NCBI RefSeq assembly: GCF_008386495.1 | Contig: NZ_VTHJ01000043.1 | Span: forward strand, 1-64,000 | Length of the DNA stretch: 64,000 nt | Source: Streptomyces tailanensis | Lineage (GTDB): Bacteria > Actinomycetota > Actinomycetes > Streptomycetales > Streptomycetaceae | Direction: 5' to 3' | Part shown: piece after piece, positions 16,738-24,264 of the stretch | How the letters are laid out: every line of letters begins with the position of its first letter | How positions within the stretch are numbered: position 1 is the stretch's first letter | The notes under the pieces: generated by a model | Seen by the model: the letters and a program-made list of their open reading frames with translations, nothing else | Told to the model about the DNA's origin: nothing | Database searches by the model: none | Program-made: the position numbers and the translations under genes

Positions 16738-17631
16738 ATGAGCGGCACTCTTCCCAAGGTCACCTGGATAGGCCTCGGCATCATGGGCTCGCCCATGTCC
16801 GAGAACCTGATCAAGGCGGGCTACGACGTCACCGGTTACACCCTGGAGCAGGACAAGCTCGACCGGCTGACGGCCGCCGGCGGCACGGCGGCGGCCTCGA
16901 TCGCCGAGGCGGTGCGCGACGCCGACGTGATCATCACGATGGTGCCCGCGTCGCCGCAGGTCGAGGCCGTCTCGTACGGCCCCGACGGCATCCTGGAGAA
17001 CGCGCGGCCCGGCGCCCTGCTGATCGACATGTCCTCCATCACCCCGCAGACCTCGATCGACCTGGCCAGGGCGGCGAAGGAGAAGGGCATCCGCGTCCTG
17101 GACGCGCCCGTCTCCGGCGGCGAGGCCGGTGCCGTCGAGGCCGTGCTGTCCATCATGGTCGGCGGCGAGCAGGCCGACTTCGACGCTGCCCAGCCGATCT
17201 TCCAGGTACTCGGCAGGACGATCGTGCTGTGCGGACCGCACGGCTCGGGTCAGACCGTGAAGGCGGCCAACCAGCTGATCGTCGCCGTGAACATCCAGGC
17301 GTGCGCCGAGGCCGTGGTCTTCCTGGAGAAGTCGGGGGTGGACCTCAAGGCGGCCCTCGACGTACTGGGCGGCGGCCTCGCGGGCTCGACCGTGCTGACC
17401 CGCAAGAAGGACAACTTCCTGAACCGGGACTTCAAGCCGGGCTTCCGCATCGATCTGCACCACAAGGACATGGGCATCGTCACGGACGCCGCCCGCACCG
17501 TCGGCGCCGCCCTGCCCCTCGGCGCGGTCGTGGCCCAACTGGTCGCCTCCCTGCGCGCCCAGGGCGACGGCGGCCTGGACCACTCGGCGCTGCTGCGGGC
17601 CGTGGAGCGCCTCTCCGGATCAAAGGCCTGA
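16738..17631 (+). CDS. garR: 2-hydroxy-3-oxopropionate (tartronate semialdehyde) reductase
   Basis: A 297-residue beta-hydroxyacid dehydrogenase that reduces tartronate semialdehyde to D-glycerate with NAD(P)H. It has the Rossmann motif WIGLGIMGSPMSENLIKAGY (residues 10-29), the substrate-binding box DAPVSGGEAGA (about 120), the catalytic Lys region GQTVKAANQLIVAVN (about 170) and KDNFLNRDFKPGF (about 225). The ATG at 16738 lies behind GGGAGG. It is co-directional with hyi and works on the product of gcl. Confidence 0.93.
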   Translation: MSGTLPKVTWIGLGIMGSPMSENLIKAGYDVTGYTLEQDKLDRLTAAGGTAAASIAEAVRDADVIITMVPASPQVEAVSYGPDGILENARPGALLIDMSSITPQTSIDLARAAKEKGIRVLDAPVSGGEAGAVEAVLSIMVGGEQADFDAAQPIFQVLGRTIVLCGPHGSGQTVKAANQLIVAVNIQACAEAVVFLEKSGVDLKAALDVLGGGLAGSTVLTRKKDNFLNRDFKPGFRIDLHHKDMGIVTDAARTVGAALPLGAVVAQLVASLRAQGDGGLDHSALLRAVERLSGSKA

Positions 17632-17768
17632 TCCCTCACCGGACTTCACGAGACTTCCGGGTCGCGGCGGCGCTGACATCTGTCCTGTCGCGCCCAGGCG
17701 CCGCTGTAGCTCGGAACCAACGACGTCCCGACCGTCTCGTTCCGTACTCAACTGGGTGTATGCAGCCT

Positions 17769-17789
17769 ACGGAACCCTCAAATCTACCT
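17769..17789. repeat. Copy 1 of a 21-bp repeat shared with the TnpB element end
   Basis: This 21-bp stretch begins ACGGAACCCTCAAATC. It recurs with one mismatch at 18427-18447, at the edge of the TnpB element. It may be a relic right end of a second copy of that element. Confidence 0.65.
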
Positions 17790-17808
17790 CTGGAGACGGC
17801 TTTGAGGG
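17775..17808. terminator. Stem-loop after garR
   Basis: CCCTCAAA and TTTGAGGG form an 8-bp stem around an 18-base loop, about 145 bp after the garR stop. It overlaps repeat copy 1, so it may be either a terminator or a transposon-end hairpin. Confidence 0.45.
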
Positions 17809-17925
17809 CTTCAACTCCCCCTGTCCATAGGTGCATTCTGAGCACATGAGGCCCGTCGGCACGGGGGCGGCGGGCCTTATACCGGGGAGACACGGCGGGG
17901 GCAGTACGCGCTACCGGAGGGCCAT

Positions 17926-18207
17926 TCATTTGGTGTCGAGCGCAGCATCCATCTCACGGCGGACATCCAGCCCTCTACGCCCGAGGTGAGGTAGGTAGGC
18001 CTGCCGTGCGCGGCTGATCACGCCATGCGCATCCATACCATAGACGGCGGATTCCCGGAGCGTCCTCCACACGTGCATGTAGATGAAAATGCTCTCGGAG
18101 TCGTCCAGCCAGAGTTCGTGGTCCACGAACGCCTCAACCCCCGTGGCATCTTCGTCTTCTCCCAGCCTTCCGCCATTCCCGGCGCCTACGGTCCCCAAGG
18201 CATGCAC
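17926..18207 (-). CDS. Small hypothetical ORF, probably a remnant
   Basis: A 93-residue frame whose C-terminal part (VWRTLRESAVYGMDAHGVIS, then ARQAYLPHLGRRGLDVRREM) looks protein-like but matches no family I recognise. Its N-terminal 25 residues are antisense to a methyltransferase remnant, so the annotated start is doubtful. The real gene is probably 5'-truncated. It lies in the debris field around the TnpB element. Low confidence that it is expressed. Confidence 0.3.
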   Translation of the reverse strand: MHALGTVGAGNGGRLGEDEDATGVEAFVDHELWLDDSESIFIYMHVWRTLRESAVYGMDAHGVISRARQAYLPHLGRRGLDVRREMDAALDTK

Positions 18208-18376
18208 AAGGGCGGTTCGCGGGGAAGGCCATGTTCACCTACCGCTACAGCTACCGCCCGGCCGTGTGGAAGCGGCTGCTCACCCGGCCCGGTTTCGCCA
18301 AGGCCCAGGCGTACGTTGTCGAAGCCCCAACACCTGGTCACATCCGGACGCTGATCGTCCGCGCCGGGGCCGACTG
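18128..18376 (+). pseudogene. C-terminal remnant of a SAM-dependent methyltransferase
   Basis: The frame reads ERLNPRGIFVFSQPSAIPGA, then YGPQGMHKGG, and is then displaced by one base. It resumes as GKAMFTYRYSYRPAVWKRLL and ends PGHIRTLIVRAGAD at 18376. This is the motif-post-III and C-terminal region of a Streptomyces class I methyltransferase. The SAM-binding N-terminus is missing, and there is a frameshift near 18215. It lies about 50 bp outside the TnpB element. Confidence 0.7.
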
Positions 18377-18426
18377 AACCGTCCTCTCCCGATCCCGTTC
18401 ATCCGCCAACCGACGGTACGTGGACA

Positions 18427-18447
18427 ACGGAACCCTCAAATCAACCT
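18427..18447. repeat. Copy 2 of a 21-bp repeat at the TnpB element edge
   Basis: This stretch begins ACGGAACCCTCAAATC and matches 17769-17789 at 20 of 21 positions, in the same orientation. It lies immediately beyond the tnpB stop and forms the probable right boundary of the element. Confidence 0.65.
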
Positions 18448-18463
18448 GTCAACTACTCGGCGC

Positions 18464-19708
18464 TCAAAGCCCCGGGCTTGCACAACGGGCGCCACTGGCT
18501 GTGGCGCTGCGTTTGCGTCCTGTCCCACTCGCCCGTTGCGGAGATGGGCCTGGGGCCGTTGACGGGGCCCCGCATCGCCACAACTCTTCCGCGCGAGCAC
18601 GGATGTTGCGGGAGCCGTTCCGATCCGCGTGATCAACGAATCCGCAGGACCGGCACGCGAACCACGCCTGAGAGACTCGGTTCGCCCTGTCGATGTGGCC
18701 GCACTCGGCGCAGGTACGGGAGGTGTATGCCGGATCGACGTATACCACCGGCACCCCGGCCTTACGGGCCTTGTACGCGATGAACTGCCCCAGCTGGGCA
18801 AATACCCAGGAATGGAGGGTGGCCCGTTGGGGTTTGCGAAGCCGTACCCGCTCGCGGATTCAGCCCAGGTCCTCCAGGGCGATCCCACGACCGGTGCGTT
18901 CTGCCTCGGCCACCAGATGTTTCGCGATCTTGTGGTTGATATCCTTCGCCCGCCGGGCCTCCATGCGCCGCCGCTTCTTCAACCGGCGTTTCCCCGACGG
19001 GGTGTTCTTCTTCTGCAGCTTGGTCCGCAGGCCACGTTCGCGCACCCGGACTCGGTTGAGTTCCCGTCCCGCCATGACCTCGCCATCGGAGGTGGTGGCA
19101 ATGTTCACGATGCCGAGGTCTACGCCGAGGAACCCATCCGGGCTGGTGTTTAGCTCCCCCTCGGGGACCTCGCAGGTGGCGTTCAGAAACCACATGCCAT
19201 CCCGGTGGAGCAAGTCGGATTCGCCCTTGCGGTGCAATGTCAGGCGGGCCAGTTGCTCGGGCGAGGCGGTGAACGCCACGTCCTTCATCCGCCCCGACAC
19301 AGTCCAGATTGACACCCGCCGCTCCGGGAGCCGCCACGACAGCATCCGGTCGTCATACGGCTGGGCGCCGTCCGGGCGGAATGCCACCGGCTCCGCGGTC
19401 GCCTTCCGGTAGCGCTTGGAGTCGGGGCGTCCCAGGTTTCCGGCCCTCAGATTCGCCTTTAGCACGGCATATGCGTCGCAGGTCTTCTTGATCACATGCT
19501 GCGCGGCCTGCGCACCCAGTCCCCAACGCTGCTTCACCTCTCCGTAAACCAACTCGCGCAGAGCGAAGTTCCGCTTCACGTCCCGGCTGAACGCAACTTC
19601 ACTGGCCCAAGTCGCCGCCTCGTTGCAGGCGCGCAGTGTTGCCTGCAAAGCCGCCGCCTGGTCAGGCGTCGGCAGGAGCTTGACCTGCACCACGAGTTTC
19701 ACGATCAC
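18464..19708 (-). pseudogene. tnpB: TnpB RNA-guided nuclease with one in-frame TGA
   Basis: This is a 414-codon reading frame for an IS605-type TnpB. The N-terminus is QVKLLPTPDQAAALQATLRA; RuvC-I is DGFLGVDLGIVNIAT, RuvC-II ends GRGIALEDLG, the zinc finger is TCAECGHIDRANRVSQAWFA and then CRSCG, and RuvC-III is FVDHADRNGSRNI. A single TGA at 18860-18862, three codons after the RuvC-II Glu, interrupts an otherwise continuous frame (IRERVRLRKPQRATLHSW follows). All three catalytic acids and four cysteines survive. It is therefore a very young pseudogene, or it depends on readthrough. Confidence 0.85.
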
Positions 19709-19908
19709 CGATCGTAGGCAGCCGTTCGAGAAGCCATTACACGTTCGCGATCATTCACTACATCGAGTGATTTCATTGGCGCGATGTCCCGTTGCGTAGC
19801 CTCGCTCCAACACAAACAACATCCAGCCGCTCCGTAGCCGACCACATCACGGTTATGCGCCGCGGGGCTCGGCTCGGGATGCGACCTCACGGGCGTGCGT
19901 GAACCCCC

Positions 19909-19934
19909 TGCATTACCCAGGTGTTCGTAATGCA
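19909..19934. terminator. Stem-loop downstream of gcl
   Basis: TGCATTAC and GTAATGCA form a perfect 8-bp stem with a 10-base loop, about 70 bp past the gcl stop. It is a plausible terminator for the minus-strand gcl transcript. Confidence 0.5.
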
Positions 19935-20002
19935 CACCGTCCTGTCCCATCCTCAGGTGGGCCGCCCCTCGCCGAAACGTGCCGTGTCGCACGTGCCGCG
20001 CG

Positions 20003-21787
20003 TCAGACCTTCAGCGCCTTGATGGACGTGGGCGCGTGCCCCGGCTCCGTGGCGACCTCCTCGAACTCCTCCACCTTGCTGATGTCGTTCGTCGTCGACA
20101 TCGAGATGTTGGTGACGCGTTCCAGGATCGCCTCGACGACGACCGGCACCCGGTGTTCGGCGGCCAGCTTCAGGGCATGGTCGAAGGCGGCGCCCAGTTC
20201 GCCGGGGTCGGTGACGCGGAGTGCCCGACAGCCCAGTCCCTCGGCGACCTTGACGTGGTCGACGCCGTAGACGCCCAGCTCGGGCGAGTTGATGTTCTCG
20301 AACTCCAGGTTGACCTGGAAGTCGATGTCGAAGGCCCGCTGCGCCTGGCGGATGAGGCCCAGGTACGAGTTGTTGACGAGGACATGGACGTACGGGATCT
20401 TGTGCTGCGCCCCGACCGCCAGCTCCTCGATCATGAACTGGAAGTCGTAGTCACCGGAGAGCGCGACCACCGACGCCTCCGGGTCGGCCTTCGCCACGCC
20501 CAGCGCGGCCGGGACGGTCCAGCCCAACGGGCCCGCCTGGCCGCAGTTGATCCAGTGGCGCGGGCGGTAGACGTGGAGCATCTGGGCGCCGGCGATCTGT
20601 GAGAGGCCGATGGCCGAGACGTACCGGGTCTCGGGGCCGAAGGCCTTGTTCATCTCCTCATAGACGCGCTGCGGCTTGATCGGGATGTCGTCGAAGTGCG
20701 TACGGCGCTGGAGGCGGGCCTTGCGGTCCTGCGCGGCCGCCGCCCACTCCGCCCGAGAGGGCAGCGCACCCTCCGACTTCAACTCCCGCGCCACCGCGAC
20801 GAACAGCTCCAGCGCGGCCTTGGCGTCGGACGTGATGCCATAGTCGGGCGCGAAGATCCTGCCGATCTGGGTGGGCTCGATGTCGACGTGGACGAACTTC
20901 CGCCCGGCCGTGTAGACGTCCAGTTTCCCGGTGTGCCGGTTGGCCCAGCGGTTGCCGATGCCGAGGACGAAGTCGGACTCCAGGAAGGTCGCGTTGCCGT
21001 AGCGGTGCGAGGTCTGCAGGCCGACCATGCCGGCGTTCAGCTCGTGGTCGTCGGGCAGGACGCCCCAGCCCATGAGGGTGGGGACGACCGGGACACCCGT
21101 CAACTCGGCGAATTCGACGAGGAGTTCTGAAGCATCCGCGTTGATGATCCCGCCGCCCGCGACGATCAGCGGGCGCTCCGAGGCATTCAGCAGCCCGAAC
21201 GCCTTCTCGATCTGGGCGCGGGTCGCGGCCGGCTTGTAGACCGGGAGCGGCTCGTACGTGTCCGGGTCGAACTCGATCTCGGTGAGCTGGACGTCGATGG
21301 GCAGGTCGATGAGGACGGGTCCGGGGCGGCCGGAGCGCATGAGGTGGAAGGCCTGCTGGAAGACGCCGGGGACCTGCGCGGCCTCCAGCACGGTCACCGC
21401 CATCTTGGTGACCGGCCTGGCGATGGCGGCGATGTCGACCGCCTGGAAGTCCTCCTTGTGGATCACCGCGGTGGGGGCCTGGCCGGTGATGCAGAGGATC
21501 GGAATGGAGTCACCGGTGGCGGAGTAGAGCCCGGTGATCATGTCGGTCCCGGCGGGGCCGGAGGTGCCGACGCAGACACCGATGTTGCCGGGGCGGGTGC
21601 GGGTGTAGCCCTCGGCCATGTGCGAGGCGCCCTCGACGTGCCGGGCGAGGGTGTGCTGGATACCGCCGGAGGCCTTCAGGGCCGCGTAGAAGGGATTGAT
21701 CGCCGCGCCAGGGACACCGAACGCGTCGCGGACGCCCTCACGCTTGAGGATCTCGACTGCCGCGCGGGCAGCGGTCATACGAGCCAT
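20003..21787 (-). CDS. gcl: Glyoxylate carboligase (tartronate-semialdehyde synthase)
   Basis: A 594-residue ThDP/FAD enzyme that condenses two glyoxylates to tartronate semialdehyde and CO2. The ATG at 21787 gives MARMTAARAAVEILKREGV, matching the E. coli length. Residue 51 is Val in LARHVEGASHM, replacing the Glu that nearly all other ThDP enzymes use; this is the hallmark of GCL. The ThDP-Mg motif is GDYDFQFMIEELAVG with the paired VNNSYLGLI. The longer frame to 21823 is not used. A tandem operator lies 45 bp upstream, matching that of hyi. The product is consumed by garR. Confidence 0.96.
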   Translation of the reverse strand: MARMTAARAAVEILKREGVRDAFGVPGAAINPFYAALKASGGIQHTLARHVEGASHMAEGYTRTRPGNIGVCVGTSGPAGTDMITGLYSATGDSIPILCITGQAPTAVIHKEDFQAVDIAAIARPVTKMAVTVLEAAQVPGVFQQAFHLMRSGRPGPVLIDLPIDVQLTEIEFDPDTYEPLPVYKPAATRAQIEKAFGLLNASERPLIVAGGGIINADASELLVEFAELTGVPVVPTLMGWGVLPDDHELNAGMVGLQTSHRYGNATFLESDFVLGIGNRWANRHTGKLDVYTAGRKFVHVDIEPTQIGRIFAPDYGITSDAKAALELFVAVARELKSEGALPSRAEWAAAAQDRKARLQRRTHFDDIPIKPQRVYEEMNKAFGPETRYVSAIGLSQIAGAQMLHVYRPRHWINCGQAGPLGWTVPAALGVAKADPEASVVALSGDYDFQFMIEELAVGAQHKIPYVHVLVNNSYLGLIRQAQRAFDIDFQVNLEFENINSPELGVYGVDHVKVAEGLGCRALRVTDPGELGAAFDHALKLAAEHRVPVVVEAILERVTNISMSTTNDISKVEEFEEVATEPGHAPTSIKALKV

Positions 21788-21831
21788 TGCGTACTCCTGC
21801 TTCAGCTGCCGAATGCTCCACATCAGCGGTA

Positions 21832-21867
21832 TTCCGCAATACGGAAACTATTTTCTACTATCTGGAA
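21832..21867. promoter_or_regulatory. Tandem TTCC-type operators upstream of gcl
   Basis: TTCCGCAATACGGAA (21832-21846, perfect) and TTCTACTATCTGGAA (21853-21867, degenerate) start 21 bp apart. Spacing, half-sites and the one-strong, one-weak layout match those before hyi. They begin 45 bp upstream of the gcl start, so they probably overlap its promoter. Confidence 0.75.
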
Positions 21868-21930
21868 TCAACGTAGGGGGTGGGGTGAACAGCGTCAAGT
21901 CCCTGCCGGAACAGCCCCTGTTGAAGCACG

Positions 21931-22641
21931 ATGAAAGGCATGAGCGAGAGCATGGCGGTGCGGTGCCCGGACTGCGGGCGGGAACATCAGTACGCCGCCC
22001 CGGCCTATCCGTGCGCGTGCGGCACCCCGGTCGCCCCGCGCCTGAACCGTCGCGCCGCCGCCGTCTCCGTCACCCACCGCACCTGGGACGAGGACTGGGT
22101 CACCGTCCGGTGCGGGAGCTGCGGCCGTGCCGGCCAGTGGCCGCACCCGGAGCTGGGCTGTTCGTGCGGAACCTTGTTGCGCGTCCCCGTGGCCGGTGCG
22201 CTGCGGCCGCTGAGTGAGGACGGCTCGGAGACGGGCGAGCCGCCCTCGAACCCCCGCGCCACCTTCCGGCCCGCCACCATCCGCACCGCCCACGACGCGG
22301 TCATCGCCGTCGCCCTCTATCTGCGCTGGCTGGGCTACCGGGACATACGCCGGGCCGACCAACGCCAGCCCAACGGGATCGGGCTGGCCGCGCGGGGCGT
22401 CCTGACCCAGGTGGACCCGTCGGTCAGCCCGGCCTCACTGCGCGATGTCGAGTGCCTGTGGCTGACCGCCATGGCGGAGTCCACCGATTGCGTCTACTTC
22501 TCCCTCGCCGGATACACGAACGACGCCCGCGACCGCGCCGACGGCCTGGGCGTCTCCCTGTTCGTGCTGGACCTCACGGGCACCCCGCAGCCGGTGAACG
22601 GCGCGGCGACCGAGCTCGCCGCGACCGGTTCGGGGGCCTGA
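21931..22641 (+). CDS. Zinc-ribbon protein with restriction-endonuclease-like C-terminus
   Basis: A 236-residue protein. Two zinc-ribbon-like cysteine clusters open it (CPDCGREHQYAAPAYPCACG and CGSCGRAGQWPHPELGCSCG, residues 11-85). Residues 115-220 (DAVIAVALYLRWLGYRDIRR to CVYFSLAGYTNDARDRADGL, then LFVLDLTG) resemble the Mrr-like PD-(D/E)XK fold, though the Lys-bearing motif is not clear. Several ATGs are possible; ATG 21931 is the first, and ATG 21940 has a closer AAAGG. It is divergent from gcl and convergent with the acyl-CoA synthetases. Function unknown; DNA binding or cleavage is a guess. Confidence 0.7.
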   Translation: MKGMSESMAVRCPDCGREHQYAAPAYPCACGTPVAPRLNRRAAAVSVTHRTWDEDWVTVRCGSCGRAGQWPHPELGCSCGTLLRVPVAGALRPLSEDGSETGEPPSNPRATFRPATIRTAHDAVIAVALYLRWLGYRDIRRADQRQPNGIGLAARGVLTQVDPSVSPASLRDVECLWLTAMAESTDCVYFSLAGYTNDARDRADGLGVSLFVLDLTGTPQPVNGAATELAATGSGA

Positions 22642-22665
22642 CACAACCAACACCACCATCGGCGG

Positions 22666-24264
22666 CTACTGGCCGGCGTACCGCTCCCGCAGCTCGATCT
22701 TGCGCACCTTCCCCGACACCGTCATCGGAAAGGCGTCCAGGATCCGCAGCGCGCTCGGGATCTTGTAGTGCGCCAACTGGCCGTCACAGAAGGCGCGCAG
22801 CTCCTCCAGCGTGAGCGGATCGGCCGGGTCGCGCGGGATGACGCAGGCGAGGACCTCCTCGCCGTACCGCTCGTGCGGTACGCCCACGACCTGGACGTCG
22901 GCGATCTTCGCGTGCTCGTACAGGAACTCCTCGATCTCGCGCGGGTAGATGTTCTCCCCGCCCCGGATGATCATGTCCTTGATGCGGCCGACGATCTCGA
23001 CGTATCCGTCCTCGCGCATCGTCGCGAGGTCCCCGGTGTGCATCCACCGCCCGGCGTCGACTGCCTCGGCGGTCTTCTCGGGCTCGTTCCAGTAGCCGAG
23101 CATCACACTGTAGCCGCGGGTGCACAACTCCCCTGCCGTGCCGCGTGGTTGGGTCACCCCGGTGGCCGGGTCGACGACCTTGACCTCGATGTGCGGCAGG
23201 ACGCGGCCGACGGTGCCGGTGCGGTGCTCCAGGTCGTCGTCGCGCCGGGTCTGGGTGGAGACGGGCGAGGTCTCCGTCATGCCGTAGCAGATCGAGACCT
23301 CGGCCATGTTCATCTCGCTGACCACCCGCTTCATCACCTCCACCGGGCAGGGCGAGCCCGCCATGATGCCGGTGCGCAGGGAGGAGAGGTCGTACGAGGC
23401 GAAGTCGGGGAGGTTCAACTCCGCGATGAACATGGTCGGGACGCCGTAGAGGGAGGTGCAGCGCTCCTGCTGGACGGCCTCCAGCGTGGCCTTCGGGTCG
23501 AAGGAGGGAGCCGGGATCACCATGCAGGCGCCGTGGGAGGTGGCGGCGAGGTTGCCCATGACCATGCCGAAGCAGTGGTAGAAGGGCACGGGGATGCAGA
23601 TCCGGTCCTGCTCGCTGTACGCGATCAACTCCCCTACGGAATAACCATTGTTGAGGACGTTGTGGTGGGAGAGGGTCGCCCCCTTGGGAAAGCCCGTCGT
23701 ACCCGACGTGTACTGGATATTGATCGGGTCGTCGCAGGACAGGTCCGGGAACGGAGCCGGCGTCGCCCGCGCGATCAGGGCCTCCCAGCTCGGGTCCCCG
23801 ATGAACACGGTCTCCCTCAACTGCGGGCACCTGCCCCGCACTTGCTCGACCATCGCCCGGTAGTCGCTCGTCCTGTGGCTGAGGGAGGCGAACAACAACG
23901 AGATCCCGGCCTGGTTGAGGACGTACTCGACCTCGTGGGTGCGGTAGGCCGGGTTGATGTTCACCATGATCGCGCCGATGCGGGCGGTGGCGTACTGGAC
24001 CAGGACCCACTCGGGGCAGTTGATCGCCCAGATGCCGACGCGGTCGCCCTTGGCGACACCGCTCGCGAGCAGCGCATACGCCAACTCGTCGACGTCAGCG
24101 GCGAATTGGGCGTACGTCCAGCGCCGCCCCGAGGGTACGTCGACCAGCGCCTCCCGGTCCGGCCAGGTGGCGACCGCCCGGTCCAGGTTGGCCCCGATCG
24201 TGTCGCCGAGCAGAACCGTGTCGCCCGTCCCGTGGGTGTACGACAGCGGAGAAGTCACCGTCAC
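22666..24264 (-). CDS. Fatty acyl-CoA synthetase (AMP-binding)
   Basis: A 532-residue adenylate-forming enzyme of the medium/long-chain acyl-CoA synthetase type. Motifs are INIQYTSGTTGFPKGATLSH (P-loop, about residue 185), YGMTETSPVS (about 335), TGDLATMREDGYVEIVGR (about 415) and the catalytic Lys in PMTVSGKVRKIELRE. The GTG at 24264 overlaps the upstream gene's TGA by four bases, with GGAGGA seven bases before. A 983-residue frame extending beyond this start is only the shadow of the neighbouring gene. It is coupled to a second synthetase. Confidence 0.9.
   Translation of the reverse strand: MTVTSPLSYTHGTGDTVLLGDTIGANLDRAVATWPDREALVDVPSGRRWTYAQFAADVDELAYALLASGVAKGDRVGIWAINCPEWVLVQYATARIGAIMVNINPAYRTHEVEYVLNQAGISLLFASLSHRTSDYRAMVEQVRGRCPQLRETVFIGDPSWEALIARATPAPFPDLSCDDPINIQYTSGTTGFPKGATLSHHNVLNNGYSVGELIAYSEQDRICIPVPFYHCFGMVMGNLAATSHGACMVIPAPSFDPKATLEAVQQERCTSLYGVPTMFIAELNLPDFASYDLSSLRTGIMAGSPCPVEVMKRVVSEMNMAEVSICYGMTETSPVSTQTRRDDDLEHRTGTVGRVLPHIEVKVVDPATGVTQPRGTAGELCTRGYSVMLGYWNEPEKTAEAVDAGRWMHTGDLATMREDGYVEIVGRIKDMIIRGGENIYPREIEEFLYEHAKIADVQVVGVPHERYGEEVLACVIPRDPADPLTLEELRAFCDGQLAHYKIPSALRILDAFPMTVSGKVRKIELRERYAGQ

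Larger units (their letters stand above)
18425..19790 (-). mobile_element. TnpB-only IS200/IS605-superfamily element
   Basis: The element is about 1.35 kb, transcribed right to left, with only tnpB and no TnpA transposase. On the 5' side of tnpB, a hairpin TCACT-N6-AGTGA at 19755-19770 marks the left end. On the 3' side, the sequence reading GCGCCGAGTAGTTGAC on the minus strand (about 18448-18463) and the 21-bp repeat at 18427-18447 mark the right end. An omega-RNA would be expected from the tnpB 3' region. Exact borders are approximate. Confidence 0.7.
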
